DNA from: Methylobacterium sp.
GTDB lineage: Bacteria > Pseudomonadota > Alphaproteobacteria > Rhizobiales > Beijerinckiaceae
Length of the DNA stretch: 64,000 nucleotides
Direction: 5' to 3'
NCBI GenBank assembly: GCA_002928875.1
Contig: PERO01000005.1
Span: 62,001 to 126,000, forward strand
The translations under genes and the position numbers were made by a program. Of this stretch, positions 8,483 to 16,066 are shown one piece after another (the stretch's first letter is position 1; the number at the start of each line of letters is the position of its first letter). The notes under the pieces were generated by a model that had not been told where the DNA came from, searched no databases, and worked only from the letters and a program-made list of their open reading frames with translations.

Positions 8483-9820
8483 ATGGCCACCGAAGTCAAC
8501 ATGGCGACGCTGCCCGATTCCGTTGTGCCTGTCCCCTCGGGCGATTGGCGCGGCATGCTGCGTTTCGGCTATATCGTGCTTCTCGGCGGCCTCGGGCTGT
8601 TCGTTCTCTGGGCCACGTTCACGCGGCTCGATGCGGCGGCCATCGCGCCGGGCGTGGTGCAATCGGAATCCAACCGCAAGACGATCCAGCATCTCGAAGG
8701 CGGCATCGTGCAGGAAATCCTCGTGCGCGACGGCGACCAGGTGAAGCTGGGCCAGGTGCTCGTGCGCCTCGATCCGACGCGGCTCGACACCCAGGGCGAC
8801 CTCTACGGAAACCAGATGACCATCCTGCTCGCGCAGGAAGCACGCCTGCTTGCCGAATTCGAGAACCGCGAGCGGATCGAATTTCCGCCCGATGTGATGC
8901 GCCGCGCGGATGACGCGGCGATCCGCTCGGTGATCGCCGACCAGCGCCGGCTGTTCTCCAGCCGCCGGGATGCCGTCACGCGGAATATCGGCATCGCGGA
9001 TGCACAGATCGAGCAGGCCCGGCGCGAACTCGAGCAATCCCGGAGCGACATCAACACCGGGCAGGCGATGCTCGAGCAGGTGACGAGCGAAGTCGACAAC
9101 CTCGTTCCGCTGTTCAAGCGCGGGCTGGTTCCCGTGACGCGCATGGCGCCGCTTGAACGCGAGAAGCTTCGGCTGACCGGCGTGGTCGCGAATGGCCAGA
9201 TCCAGATCCAGAAACTGCAGGAGAAGCTGGGCGAACTGACGCTCCGGCGCGATCAGGTCTTGCAGGATTACCGGCAGGAAGCCTCGACCCTGCTGGTCGA
9301 TGTGCGCAAGCAGATCAGCGATGTCCGCCAGCAGATTCTGCTCACCGCCGACCTGCAGAAGCGCTCCGAAATCCGCGCGCCGCTCGCCGGCGCCGTGCAG
9401 CAATTGCGCATCTTCACGGTGGGTGGCGTCATCCGGCCCGGTGACCCGATCCTCGATATCGTACCGGCGAACGACGAACTCGTGATCCGCGCCCGCGTCG
9501 ATCCGAACGACGCCGAACGCGTCTCGGATGGCATGGCGGCGGAAATCCGCTTCCCGGCTTTCGCCTATTGGGGCAACAAGGTGATCCGCGGCAAGGTGCG
9601 CAGCATCTCGCGGGACCGCATCCTCGATCCCAATGGCCGGGATGTGTATTTCGCGGCCGAGGTGCTGGTGGACAAGGCGACCCTGCCGCAGGAGATCCAG
9701 GACAAGCTCTCCGCGGGCCTCACCGCCGACGTGATCATCACGACCGGCGAGCGCACGGTGGCGAACTACCTCCTGCGGCCGCTGACCGAGCGTCTTTACC
9801 GCTCGATGCGCGAGAACTGA
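8483..9820 (+). CDS. Type I secretion periplasmic adaptor (HlyD/PrtE family)
   Basis: A 445-aa membrane fusion protein. A single N-terminal helix (about residues 25-48, FGYIVLLGGLGLFVLWATF) is followed by the first biotinyl-lipoyl half (KTIQHLEGGIVQEILVRDGD), a long helical hairpin over roughly residues 115-290 and the second lipoyl half (EIRAPLAGAVQQLRIFTVGG). The beta-barrel and C-terminal domain end the protein. It joins the PrtD-like ABC exporter to an outer-membrane channel. The RBS AGGAGAG sits just before the ATG. No TolC gene accompanies this pair; the nearest is at 14657, next to the second exporter, and may serve both. Confidence 0.93.
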   Translation: MATEVNMATLPDSVVPVPSGDWRGMLRFGYIVLLGGLGLFVLWATFTRLDAAAIAPGVVQSESNRKTIQHLEGGIVQEILVRDGDQVKLGQVLVRLDPTRLDTQGDLYGNQMTILLAQEARLLAEFENRERIEFPPDVMRRADDAAIRSVIADQRRLFSSRRDAVTRNIGIADAQIEQARRELEQSRSDINTGQAMLEQVTSEVDNLVPLFKRGLVPVTRMAPLEREKLRLTGVVANGQIQIQKLQEKLGELTLRRDQVLQDYRQEASTLLVDVRKQISDVRQQILLTADLQKRSEIRAPLAGAVQQLRIFTVGGVIRPGDPILDIVPANDELVIRARVDPNDAERVSDGMAAEIRFPAFAYWGNKVIRGKVRSISRDRILDPNGRDVYFAAEVLVDKATLPQEIQDKLSAGLTADVIITTGERTVANYLLRPLTERLYRSMREN

Positions 9821-9854
9821 GCCACTTATCCCCGGCTTCCGGCACGGCCTTACA

Positions 9855-9881
9855 CTCGGTTCTCCATCGTGAACCGAGGAG
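9855..9881 (+). promoter_or_regulatory. Hairpin overlapping the ribosome-binding site of the spike operon
   Basis: CTCGGTTC (9855-9862) pairs perfectly with GAACCGAG (9871-9878) across an 8-nt loop. The right arm covers part of the GAGGAG Shine-Dalgarno sequence (9876-9881) of the GTG start at 9888. In RNA this 8-bp stem could hide the ribosome-binding site, giving translational control of the first gene. The pairing is seen; its function is inferred. Confidence 0.5.
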
Positions 9882-9887
9882 ACATCC

Positions 9888-10205
9888 GTGCCGAATTCCT
9901 ACGATCCAACCCGCGATCCCTACGCGGCGGTCTCGCGCTCACCCAGCGAGCCGGGTGCGGTCGCGCAAGCCCTCACACCCAATGACGGGGCGGATCTGCC
10001 CCTCTATTGCAAGGCCTTCCGCGTCTATGTGCCCCTGTCGCTGCAGGGCGCGAGCGTGCGCGTGACGCCCGTTCTGGCCAACGACGATCTCGCGACCGTC
10101 ACGCTGAGCTTCCCGCAAGGCATCAGCTACGAACCGCTGTCGATCCGCAGGATCTGGGCCACCGGCACCAGCACGGGCATCGAAATCCACGGCTACGCGA
10201 TCTGA
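9888..10205 (+). CDS. Spike base protein, RCAP_Rcc01079-like
   Basis: A 105-aa protein starting at a GTG with a good GAGGAG site 6 nt upstream. It matches the pattern of the small spike base proteins known from the Rhodobacter capsulatus gene transfer agent and related phage tails: a variable start, then TPNDGADL, a beta strand ending in a Y/V-rich segment (KAFRVYVPLSLQGASVRV), DDLATVTLSFPQG, and the C-terminal RRIWATGTSTGIEIHGYAI, where ATGT is the usual hallmark. In the gene transfer agent this family forms the base of head spikes that bind capsular polysaccharide. Here no capsid or terminase gene is nearby. It heads a three-gene unit with a 55-aa protein and an SGNH hydrolase, beside type I secretion genes, so it may be a stand-alone spike locus or a repurposed surface protein. 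Confidence 0.75.
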   Translation: MPNSYDPTRDPYAAVSRSPSEPGAVAQALTPNDGADLPLYCKAFRVYVPLSLQGASVRVTPVLANDDLATVTLSFPQGISYEPLSIRRIWATGTSTGIEIHGYAI

Positions 10206-10282
10206 CCGGCCCTTCCGCCGCCGCGCACGCGGTGCGCCACGGTTCCACTTTTTCTTCCCCCCCCTTCTTCCGGAGAGAAACC

Positions 10283-10450
10283 ATGCTGCAATTCGGCTTT
10301 TCGCCTGCCGGCCTGCCTGTGCGCCGCACACAGGCCTCCGCCTTTGCCGGCTCCGCCGCCCCCGAGGGTTATATCTGGGAATTCGTCACCACGAACGGCG
10401 TCCTTGTCCTGTCCGGCAAGGAGCCGGTCGTCGCATTGGTGAGGATCTGA
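10283..10450 (+). CDS. Small hypothetical protein (55 aa) in the spike operon
   Basis: The ATG at 10283 is preceded by GGAGAG (10272-10277) at ideal distance and the frame ends in TGA at 10448-10450, two bases before the next gene. The product starts MLQFGFSPAGLPVRR, has a central EGYIWEFVTTNGVLVLSG segment and ends ALVRI. It has no signal peptide, cysteine pair or membrane helix. I do not recognise the family. Its place between a spike base protein and an SGNH hydrolase suggests a small linker or chaperone of the same assembly. Confidence 0.65.
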   Translation: MLQFGFSPAGLPVRRTQASAFAGSAAPEGYIWEFVTTNGVLVLSGKEPVVALVRI

Positions 10451-10452
10451 CC

Positions 10453-11661
10453 ATGGTGGAGCTTCGCAGGGTTGCGCGTCCGCGCCTTCAGATCGTCGCC
10501 TCGCGCGGGCAATCGCTCGGGCAATCCGCCAATGTCGGCGGCTCGAGCATCACGCGGGTCGAGAGCCGCTATCGCTTCCGGGTCGGGCCGGAATGCCACG
10601 ATATCCAGCTCGTCTTCGCGAATTTCACCATCGGATCAGGGACCGGCGAGGCCGATGGGCCGAACCCCATCACAGTGCGCGCGGCGATCGAGACCGAACA
10701 GGTCGTCTCCGATTTCACCCAGCCCGCCGCGGCCTATCCGCTTCTGTTCGATGGCGCGCAGGCCAGGACGATCGATCCGTCCGCCAATGCCGCGATGACC
10801 GACCCGCTCGGGATCGACTTCGCGGCCGGCACCAACGCCTGGGTGCGAACGGCGGCGGAAATCACCGCCGGGCAGTTCATTCCGGTCGGCTTTTCGGCCT
10901 CGCTGAGCGGCACCGCCGAGCGGGCCTTCCAGAATTCCAACGCGACCAACCAGATCTACACCACCGGCGAACTCGTGGCCGGCACGAACGGCACGCAGGT
11001 TTCCTTCGCCTATGGGCCGGCGGCGATCCTTGGCATTCCGCGCTACCCCTATCCCGCCGTGGCGATCTGGGGCGATTCGATCACGCAGGGCCAGGGCGAC
11101 CTCTCGGGCGGGGACGGTGCCGGCAATCGCGGCTATGCGACGCGGGGGCTGGCGCTCGCCAACATCCCCTGGGTCAACCTGTCGCGCGCCTCGGATACGC
11201 CCGCGCAGAACCGCGACGCCGTGTCCTGGCGCAAGCGCGCACCGCTGCAATACGCGACCGACGTGCTGGTGGCGCTCGGCATCAACCAGATCGGACCCAC
11301 CGCGCCGGCGGTGCAGATCGCCTATCTGCGCGACGTCTGGGACAGCTGCAAGCGTCGTGGCCTGCGCGTGCATCAATGCCTCGTCTCGTGCCAGACCAGC
11401 GGCACCTTCGCGGATGCTGCCGGGCAGACGATCAACGCGCAATTCGCGGCCAACCGCGCGACCGTCAACGCCGCGATCATCGACGCCGCGGCTATCGGGC
11501 TGATCGACGGGTATCTCGACCCCGGCTCCGCCTGGGAGGACCCCGCCAATCCCGGCAAGTTCCTGCCGAATGCGACGACGGACGGCACGCATCCTGCGAG
11601 CACGTTCCACGTCGCGGCGGCCACGATCGTCCAGGCCTATGCCAATCTGCGGATCGTTTGA
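10453..11661 (+). CDS. SGNH/GDSL hydrolase with N-terminal beta domain
   Basis: A 402-aa protein. The first 190 or so residues are rich in beta strands and resemble a carbohydrate-binding or fibre-like module. The C-terminal SGNH domain shows block I (AIWGDSITQGQGD, nucleophile Ser), a block III-like ALGINQIG with the oxyanion Gly and Asn, and block V DGTHPAS with the catalytic Asp and His. It would deacylate or deacetylate polysaccharide. No signal peptide is present. It begins 2 bp after the 55-aa gene, so the three genes are co-transcribed. In the Rhodobacter gene transfer agent the spike base gene is followed by a second spike gene, and this protein occupies the same position. Export route and substrate are unknown. 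Confidence 0.8.
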   Translation: MVELRRVARPRLQIVASRGQSLGQSANVGGSSITRVESRYRFRVGPECHDIQLVFANFTIGSGTGEADGPNPITVRAAIETEQVVSDFTQPAAAYPLLFDGAQARTIDPSANAAMTDPLGIDFAAGTNAWVRTAAEITAGQFIPVGFSASLSGTAERAFQNSNATNQIYTTGELVAGTNGTQVSFAYGPAAILGIPRYPYPAVAIWGDSITQGQGDLSGGDGAGNRGYATRGLALANIPWVNLSRASDTPAQNRDAVSWRKRAPLQYATDVLVALGINQIGPTAPAVQIAYLRDVWDSCKRRGLRVHQCLVSCQTSGTFADAAGQTINAQFAANRATVNAAIIDAAAIGLIDGYLDPGSAWEDPANPGKFLPNATTDGTHPASTFHVAAATIVQAYANLRIV

Positions 11662-11682
11662 AATTCAATGATTTGACCTGAA

Positions 11683-11718
11683 GGAGGTCGTGGTCCGCCG
11701 GCATTTACCACGACCTCC
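11683..11718 (+). terminator. Perfect 12-bp inverted repeat after the SGNH gene, terminator-like
   Basis: GGAGGTCGTGGT at 11683-11694 is the exact reverse complement of 11707-11718, with a 12-nt loop. It lies 21 bp after the SGNH stop codon. There is no T tract on either side, so it may be a factor-assisted terminator, an mRNA-protecting hairpin or an operator for the next gene. Confidence 0.5.
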
Positions 11719-11747
11719 GAATGGCAGATCGTTCCGGCCCGAAAGTG

Positions 11748-11776
11748 TTGACTGCCAACATCCCTAACAATAAGTA
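11748..11776 (+). promoter_or_regulatory. Possible promoter of the VCBS/RTX adhesin gene
   Basis: TTGACT (11748-11753) is followed after 17 bp by TAAGTA (11771-11776), in a locally AT-rich stretch just upstream of the adhesin start at 11803. The -35 matches sigma-70 consensus in five of six positions; the -10 is poor. Placement after the inverted repeat and before a GGAG ribosome-binding site supports it. Confidence 0.35.
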
Positions 11777-11802
11777 AATGAGGGTCATCGAGTTGGAGTC
11801 AA

Positions 11803-14511
11803 ATGCTCATGTTCGTGCCGGAATTGCCATTGCCAGGTATTGTTCTGGCCGCCGCAGGGCGGACTGTGACTGTTGCAAAACCGGATGCCGGCACGCCCGT
11901 CGTCTACCGCCTCGAGCCGGGCGACACGCTGAACCTCCAGCCGATCGCGAATGACAGCATCACGCTCGTCAAACTCGGCAACCGCCTCGTGGTTCTGTTC
12001 CCCGATCGCGGCTTCATGGTGCTCGATGGCCTCTACCTCACGGACGGCTCGCCCTCGCCGGATGTGAACATCAATTTCGCGCCCGGAACGACGCTGACCG
12101 CGGTGCAGTTCTCGGCGCAGTTCCCGATCACGACGGATACGGAAATCCTCACGGCGGCCGGCATCAATGTCGGCCCGCTCGGCTCGGGCGGGATCAACCT
12201 CGCGGCCGCACCTCCGGGCTCGTCGCTCCAGCCGATCGGCGACCTCACGCCCGGCGTCGAGATCAACGGTGCGCAGTTCGGCCTGCTGCCTGCCTCGACC
12301 TTCACGGGCACCGATGGCGGGTTCGGAACGACGCCGCCGAACCTGCCGACGACGCTCGACACGCTGGCTGCCGCGAATGACAGCGGCAGCGTTTCCGAAG
12401 CGGGCGTGCAGCCGGGCAATGCGCCCTTCGCCGGCACATCCTCCGTCACCGGTTCGGTGCTGGCCAACGATACGGGCACGGCGCCGATCACGCTGGTCGG
12501 CATCCAGCTCGGGGCCGTGAGTTCGGCCACCGGCAATCTCGGCACGCCGATCGCGGGAACCTACGGCACCGTGACGCTCGCCGCGAACGGCACCTATACT
12601 TACGTGCTCGACAACGCCGATCTCGACACCAACGCCCTGGCGCAAGGGCAGTCCGTGCAGGAGATCTTCACCTACACGGTGCAGGATTCCTTCGGCCAGT
12701 TCTCCACCGCGCAGCTCGTGATCACGGTGGTCGGCACGAATGACGCGCCGGTCATCACGGAAGCAACCGAGTTTGTTCCCGACGAGCCGTTCTTCCCGGA
12801 AGGAGAGGCGCCGGCTTCGGCCTCGACCCTGTTCGGCACGGTTGTCGAAGCCGGCAGCGGCGGGGGTGGCACCACGCCAGGCATCCCCGTGGCGACGGGC
12901 CGGATCGTGGCGACCGATGTCGATAACGGCGCCGTTCTCGCCTGGAGCGGCAACGCGCGCGGCGTCTACGGCGATTTCACGATCGACCCGACCACGGGCC
13001 AATGGACTTACACGCTTGACAATTCCGACCCCGACACGCAGGCGCTGGTCGCCGGCCAGCTCGTGCGGGAGCAGTTCACGGTCACCGTGACCGACGAATT
13101 TGGTGCGACCGACACGACGACCGTCAGCATCAATGTCTTCGGTGCGAACGATACAGGCGGAGTCGAGGGGCGGCTCGATCTCGACACGACCAATCCCGGC
13201 GTGGATTATCGCGGGCTCAGCGAGGTCGAGGCGGCCCGCTCGACCAGCAAGCCGGCAATCGATGACGGTGTGACCATCGTCCAGACGGATGACGGCAAGG
13301 TTCCGGTGTTCCAGTATACCGCGGATGGCCCGGGGGCCCTGTCGATCTCGGCAGAGATTCAGGCCACCACGATAGGGGAACGGGGCTATCTGACGCTTGT
13401 GGACCGGATCGGCTTCCTCTCGGGAGGCGGCTCGCTCAGCTTCATCGCGGGCAGCGCCGGCACGGCTTTCGAGTTCGATGGCCAGCAGATTGTCGGTTCT
13501 CCTTTTGTCGGCGGGGGCCTGACCCAGACCCAGGTTGATCAATTCATCCAGAACCTGCGCTACGTGAACACCGAAACCACCTTCGCGCTGGATACCTCGG
13601 ATCGCGAGATCGTGGTGACGCTGGTCGATGCGAATGGCGTCACGCAAACCGCTACCGCCTATATTCCCGTGGTGGCCGACGTGGCCGACACGACGGGCCT
13701 CAACGCCTTCACCGGGACGCGGTTCAGCGACCGCATCCTGGGCCTCGACGGCGACGACATCATCGATGGCGGCGAAGGCGACAACGTCATCGATGGCGGT
13801 ACAGGCGACAACGAAGTGAAGGTCGGCAACGGCAGCAATCTGATCGAAGCCGCGGAAGGCGACGACCTGGTCACTGCCGGCGACGGCGACAACCTGATCA
13901 ATGCCGGCGATGGCGACAACGTCATCAATGTCGGCGACGGGAAGAACGTGATCGCAGTCGGCACGGGCGACGACAGGATCACCACCGGAAACGGCGACAA
14001 CACGATCAGCGCCGGGGATGGCGGCAACACGGTCACCACCGGCTCGGGCGATGATGTCGTGATCACCGGCGACGGCGACAACATCATCTCGGTCGGGGCT
14101 GGCAATGACGAGGTCATTACCGGCGCCGGCGACGACCGCATCAGTCTCGGTGCGGGTGATGACCGCGTGACGACGGGCAGCGCCGCCGACACGATCGTGT
14201 TCGATACGCCGCTGGCCGAGATCGGTCGCGACACGATCGTCGATTTCGAGAGCGGCTTCGACACGATGGAACTGGATTTCAGCGTCTTCGGGACCGGCCT
14301 TGCGGTGGGCGGTGCCGATACCGGGACGCTGGACAATTCCCGCTTCGTGTCCGGAGCCGGCTTCACCGATACCACGCAGCGTTTCCTGTTCGACACCACG
14401 TCGAACACGCTTTTCTTCGACGCGGACGGAGCGGGCGCTGGCGCCTCCATCGAACTCGCGAAGCTGGAAAGCGGCGGCACGGTGGCCGCAACGGATATTC
14501 GCCTCGCCTGA
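11803..14511 (+). CDS. VCBS/RTX-repeat secreted adhesin-like protein
   Basis: A 902-aa acidic protein. The start MLMFVPELPLPG leads to AAAG (residues 16-19) and a beta-rich N-terminal domain. Two VCBS-type domains follow at about 247-318 and 363-450 (for example TGQWTYTLDNSDPDTQAL and the closing GTNDAPVI/GANDTGG). RTX nonapeptides fill about 640-800 (GGEGDNVIDGGTGDNEV pattern), and a type I secretion-like C-terminus ends the protein (DTIVDFESGFDTMELDF and a final 80 residues). It lies immediately upstream of TolC, a LapB-like exporter, an adaptor and a LapG-like protease, so it is the likely cargo. It is short for a LapA-type adhesin and lacks the long N-terminal retention module; AAAG resembles the LapG cleavage consensus but lies very near the N-terminus. 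Calcium would fold the RTX part outside the cell. Confidence 0.85.
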   Translation: MLMFVPELPLPGIVLAAAGRTVTVAKPDAGTPVVYRLEPGDTLNLQPIANDSITLVKLGNRLVVLFPDRGFMVLDGLYLTDGSPSPDVNINFAPGTTLTAVQFSAQFPITTDTEILTAAGINVGPLGSGGINLAAAPPGSSLQPIGDLTPGVEINGAQFGLLPASTFTGTDGGFGTTPPNLPTTLDTLAAANDSGSVSEAGVQPGNAPFAGTSSVTGSVLANDTGTAPITLVGIQLGAVSSATGNLGTPIAGTYGTVTLAANGTYTYVLDNADLDTNALAQGQSVQEIFTYTVQDSFGQFSTAQLVITVVGTNDAPVITEATEFVPDEPFFPEGEAPASASTLFGTVVEAGSGGGGTTPGIPVATGRIVATDVDNGAVLAWSGNARGVYGDFTIDPTTGQWTYTLDNSDPDTQALVAGQLVREQFTVTVTDEFGATDTTTVSINVFGANDTGGVEGRLDLDTTNPGVDYRGLSEVEAARSTSKPAIDDGVTIVQTDDGKVPVFQYTADGPGALSISAEIQATTIGERGYLTLVDRIGFLSGGGSLSFIAGSAGTAFEFDGQQIVGSPFVGGGLTQTQVDQFIQNLRYVNTETTFALDTSDREIVVTLVDANGVTQTATAYIPVVADVADTTGLNAFTGTRFSDRILGLDGDDIIDGGEGDNVIDGGTGDNEVKVGNGSNLIEAAEGDDLVTAGDGDNLINAGDGDNVINVGDGKNVIAVGTGDDRITTGNGDNTISAGDGGNTVTTGSGDDVVITGDGDNIISVGAGNDEVITGAGDDRISLGAGDDRVTTGSAADTIVFDTPLAEIGRDTIVDFESGFDTMELDFSVFGTGLAVGGADTGTLDNSRFVSGAGFTDTTQRFLFDTTSNTLFFDADGAGAGASIELAKLESGGTVAATDIRLA

Positions 14512-14656
14512 ACTCTCTTGTGGCGGCCGATCTATGGCAGAGCTGCAACAGGGCCGCATAATCTTGTGCAATGCATCAACGCGGGAGCCATTTCGTGTTG
14601 ATCTCGTTCCGGAATTCCAAGCAAGTTTCCGACTGTTTTTGAGGTCAAGGGCTCCC

Positions 14657-16066
14657 ATGTTTCAACGTCTGCCTTTCGTGCTCCTGCTCGCGGTGCTCGC
14701 GACATCCGCCGAGGCCCAGAAGTTGACTCTGGAATCGGCGATCCGTGAAGCGGTGTCGTCCAACCCCGCCATCGGCGAGGCGACGGCCAACCGGCGCGCG
14801 ACCGATTTCGAGCTCCGCCAGACCCAGGGGCAATTGCTGCCCCAGATCCGCATCCAGGGCGATATCGGACCGGAGCGGCAACGCCAGTTCGACAGCCCGG
14901 TGGCCTCTCTCCGCTCCTCGACCTTCGATGTGGGCCGGCAGGGCAATGTCACGGTCCGCCAGCTGATTTTCGACGGATTCCAGACCGCCAACGAAACGTG
15001 GCGGCAGGTCGCCCGCATCGATGCCGCCTCCTGGCGCGTGAAGGAGCGGAGCGAACTGGTCGGGCTGGATACGGTCCAGTCCTATACGGATATCCTGCGC
15101 CTGCAGGAGATGATCGGGCAAGCGAACCGCAACATCGCCGTGCATCGCAAGCTGTTCTCCGACGTGCAGGTGCGCTTCGCGGGCGGCCGCGCCGGTCGTG
15201 GCGACCTCGATCAGGTCCAGGAGCGCGTTCTCGCGGCGGAAGCGGCGCGCGCGGAATTGCAGGCGCGCCTCGGCGAGGCGGTTGCCTTGTTCCGTCGCAG
15301 CGTGGGGCGCGAGCCCAAGCAGCTGGTCTGGCCGGCGCGCCCGCGCGGCGTTCCCGCGTCGCGGCAGGTCGCGCTGTCGCAGGCGATCCAGAACAATCCG
15401 ACGCTGCGGGCCGCCGGTGCGGACACCAACGCGGCCGAGGCGCAGCGCGAGGCATCGCGCGGCACCAATGTCCCGACCATCACCTTCGAGGGCCGGGCCG
15501 CCTATGGCAAGAATACCCAGAACTATAACGGCCGCTACGACGATTATTCGGCAAAGCTTTCCGCATCCTGGCTGATCTATTCGGGCGGGACCGACACGGC
15601 GCGCCAGAATGAACTGGCCGAGCGGGTCGGCGAGCAGCAGATGCGCTTCTCGCTTTTGCAGCGGCAGACCCTCGAATCGATCGATCGCGCCATCGCCGCC
15701 CGCGCCTCGCTGGACGAGCGGATCCGTGCCCTGTCGGGCCAGGTCGGCGCGACCGAGCGCGTCGTCAGCGCCTATCGCAGCGAGTATGAGCTGGGCCAGC
15801 GCACGCTGCTCGACCTGCTGAATGCCGAGCAGACCCGCTACAACGCCGCGGTCGGCCTCATCAATGCCCGCGGGCTGGTGATCCTCGCGGATTATCAGCT
15901 TCTGGCGGCCACCGGCTCGCTGCTCGCGAATGTGGGCGTGAAGCTGCCATCCGAAGCCAACAACCCGATGCGCGGCCTGCGCGAGACCGGGGCGCTGCTG
16001 CCGCCGCTGAATCTCATCCCGCCGGATCCGGCGCCGGCTGGCGGAACCCGGACCGGTGTCCGCTGA
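14657..16066 (+). CDS. TolC-family outer-membrane channel of type I secretion
   Basis: From the ATG at 14657 the product is 469 aa and begins with a clean Sec signal peptide (MFQRLPFVLLLAVLATSAEA, cleaved before QK). The frame is open further upstream, but those codons precede the signal peptide and are not used. Two OEP repeats follow: LTLESAIREAVSSNPAIGEA with a helical hairpin, and a second half beginning LSQAIQNNPTLRAAGADTNAAEAQR. The motif YELGQRTLLDLLNAEQTRYNA is diagnostic for type I channel proteins. The proline-rich C-terminus ends GGTRTGVR. It overlaps the next ABC exporter gene by 11 nt. The protein would form the outer-membrane trimer for the second system and perhaps also for the PrtD-like one. 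Confidence 0.92.
   Translation: MFQRLPFVLLLAVLATSAEAQKLTLESAIREAVSSNPAIGEATANRRATDFELRQTQGQLLPQIRIQGDIGPERQRQFDSPVASLRSSTFDVGRQGNVTVRQLIFDGFQTANETWRQVARIDAASWRVKERSELVGLDTVQSYTDILRLQEMIGQANRNIAVHRKLFSDVQVRFAGGRAGRGDLDQVQERVLAAEAARAELQARLGEAVALFRRSVGREPKQLVWPARPRGVPASRQVALSQAIQNNPTLRAAGADTNAAEAQREASRGTNVPTITFEGRAAYGKNTQNYNGRYDDYSAKLSASWLIYSGGTDTARQNELAERVGEQQMRFSLLQRQTLESIDRAIAARASLDERIRALSGQVGATERVVSAYRSEYELGQRTLLDLLNAEQTRYNAAVGLINARGLVILADYQLLAATGSLLANVGVKLPSEANNPMRGLRETGALLPPLNLIPPDPAPAGGTRTGVR

Noticed and set aside
13720-14200. Short tandem DNA repeats that could suggest a CRISPR or satellite array
   Set aside because: The period is 27 bp in frame and encodes RTX nonapeptides; there are no distinct spacers.
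11785-14658. A 957-codon minus-strand frame opposite the adhesin gene
   Set aside because: The VCBS/RTX repeats on the plus strand explain it; the antisense product is repetitive DRVVA-like sequence with no support.
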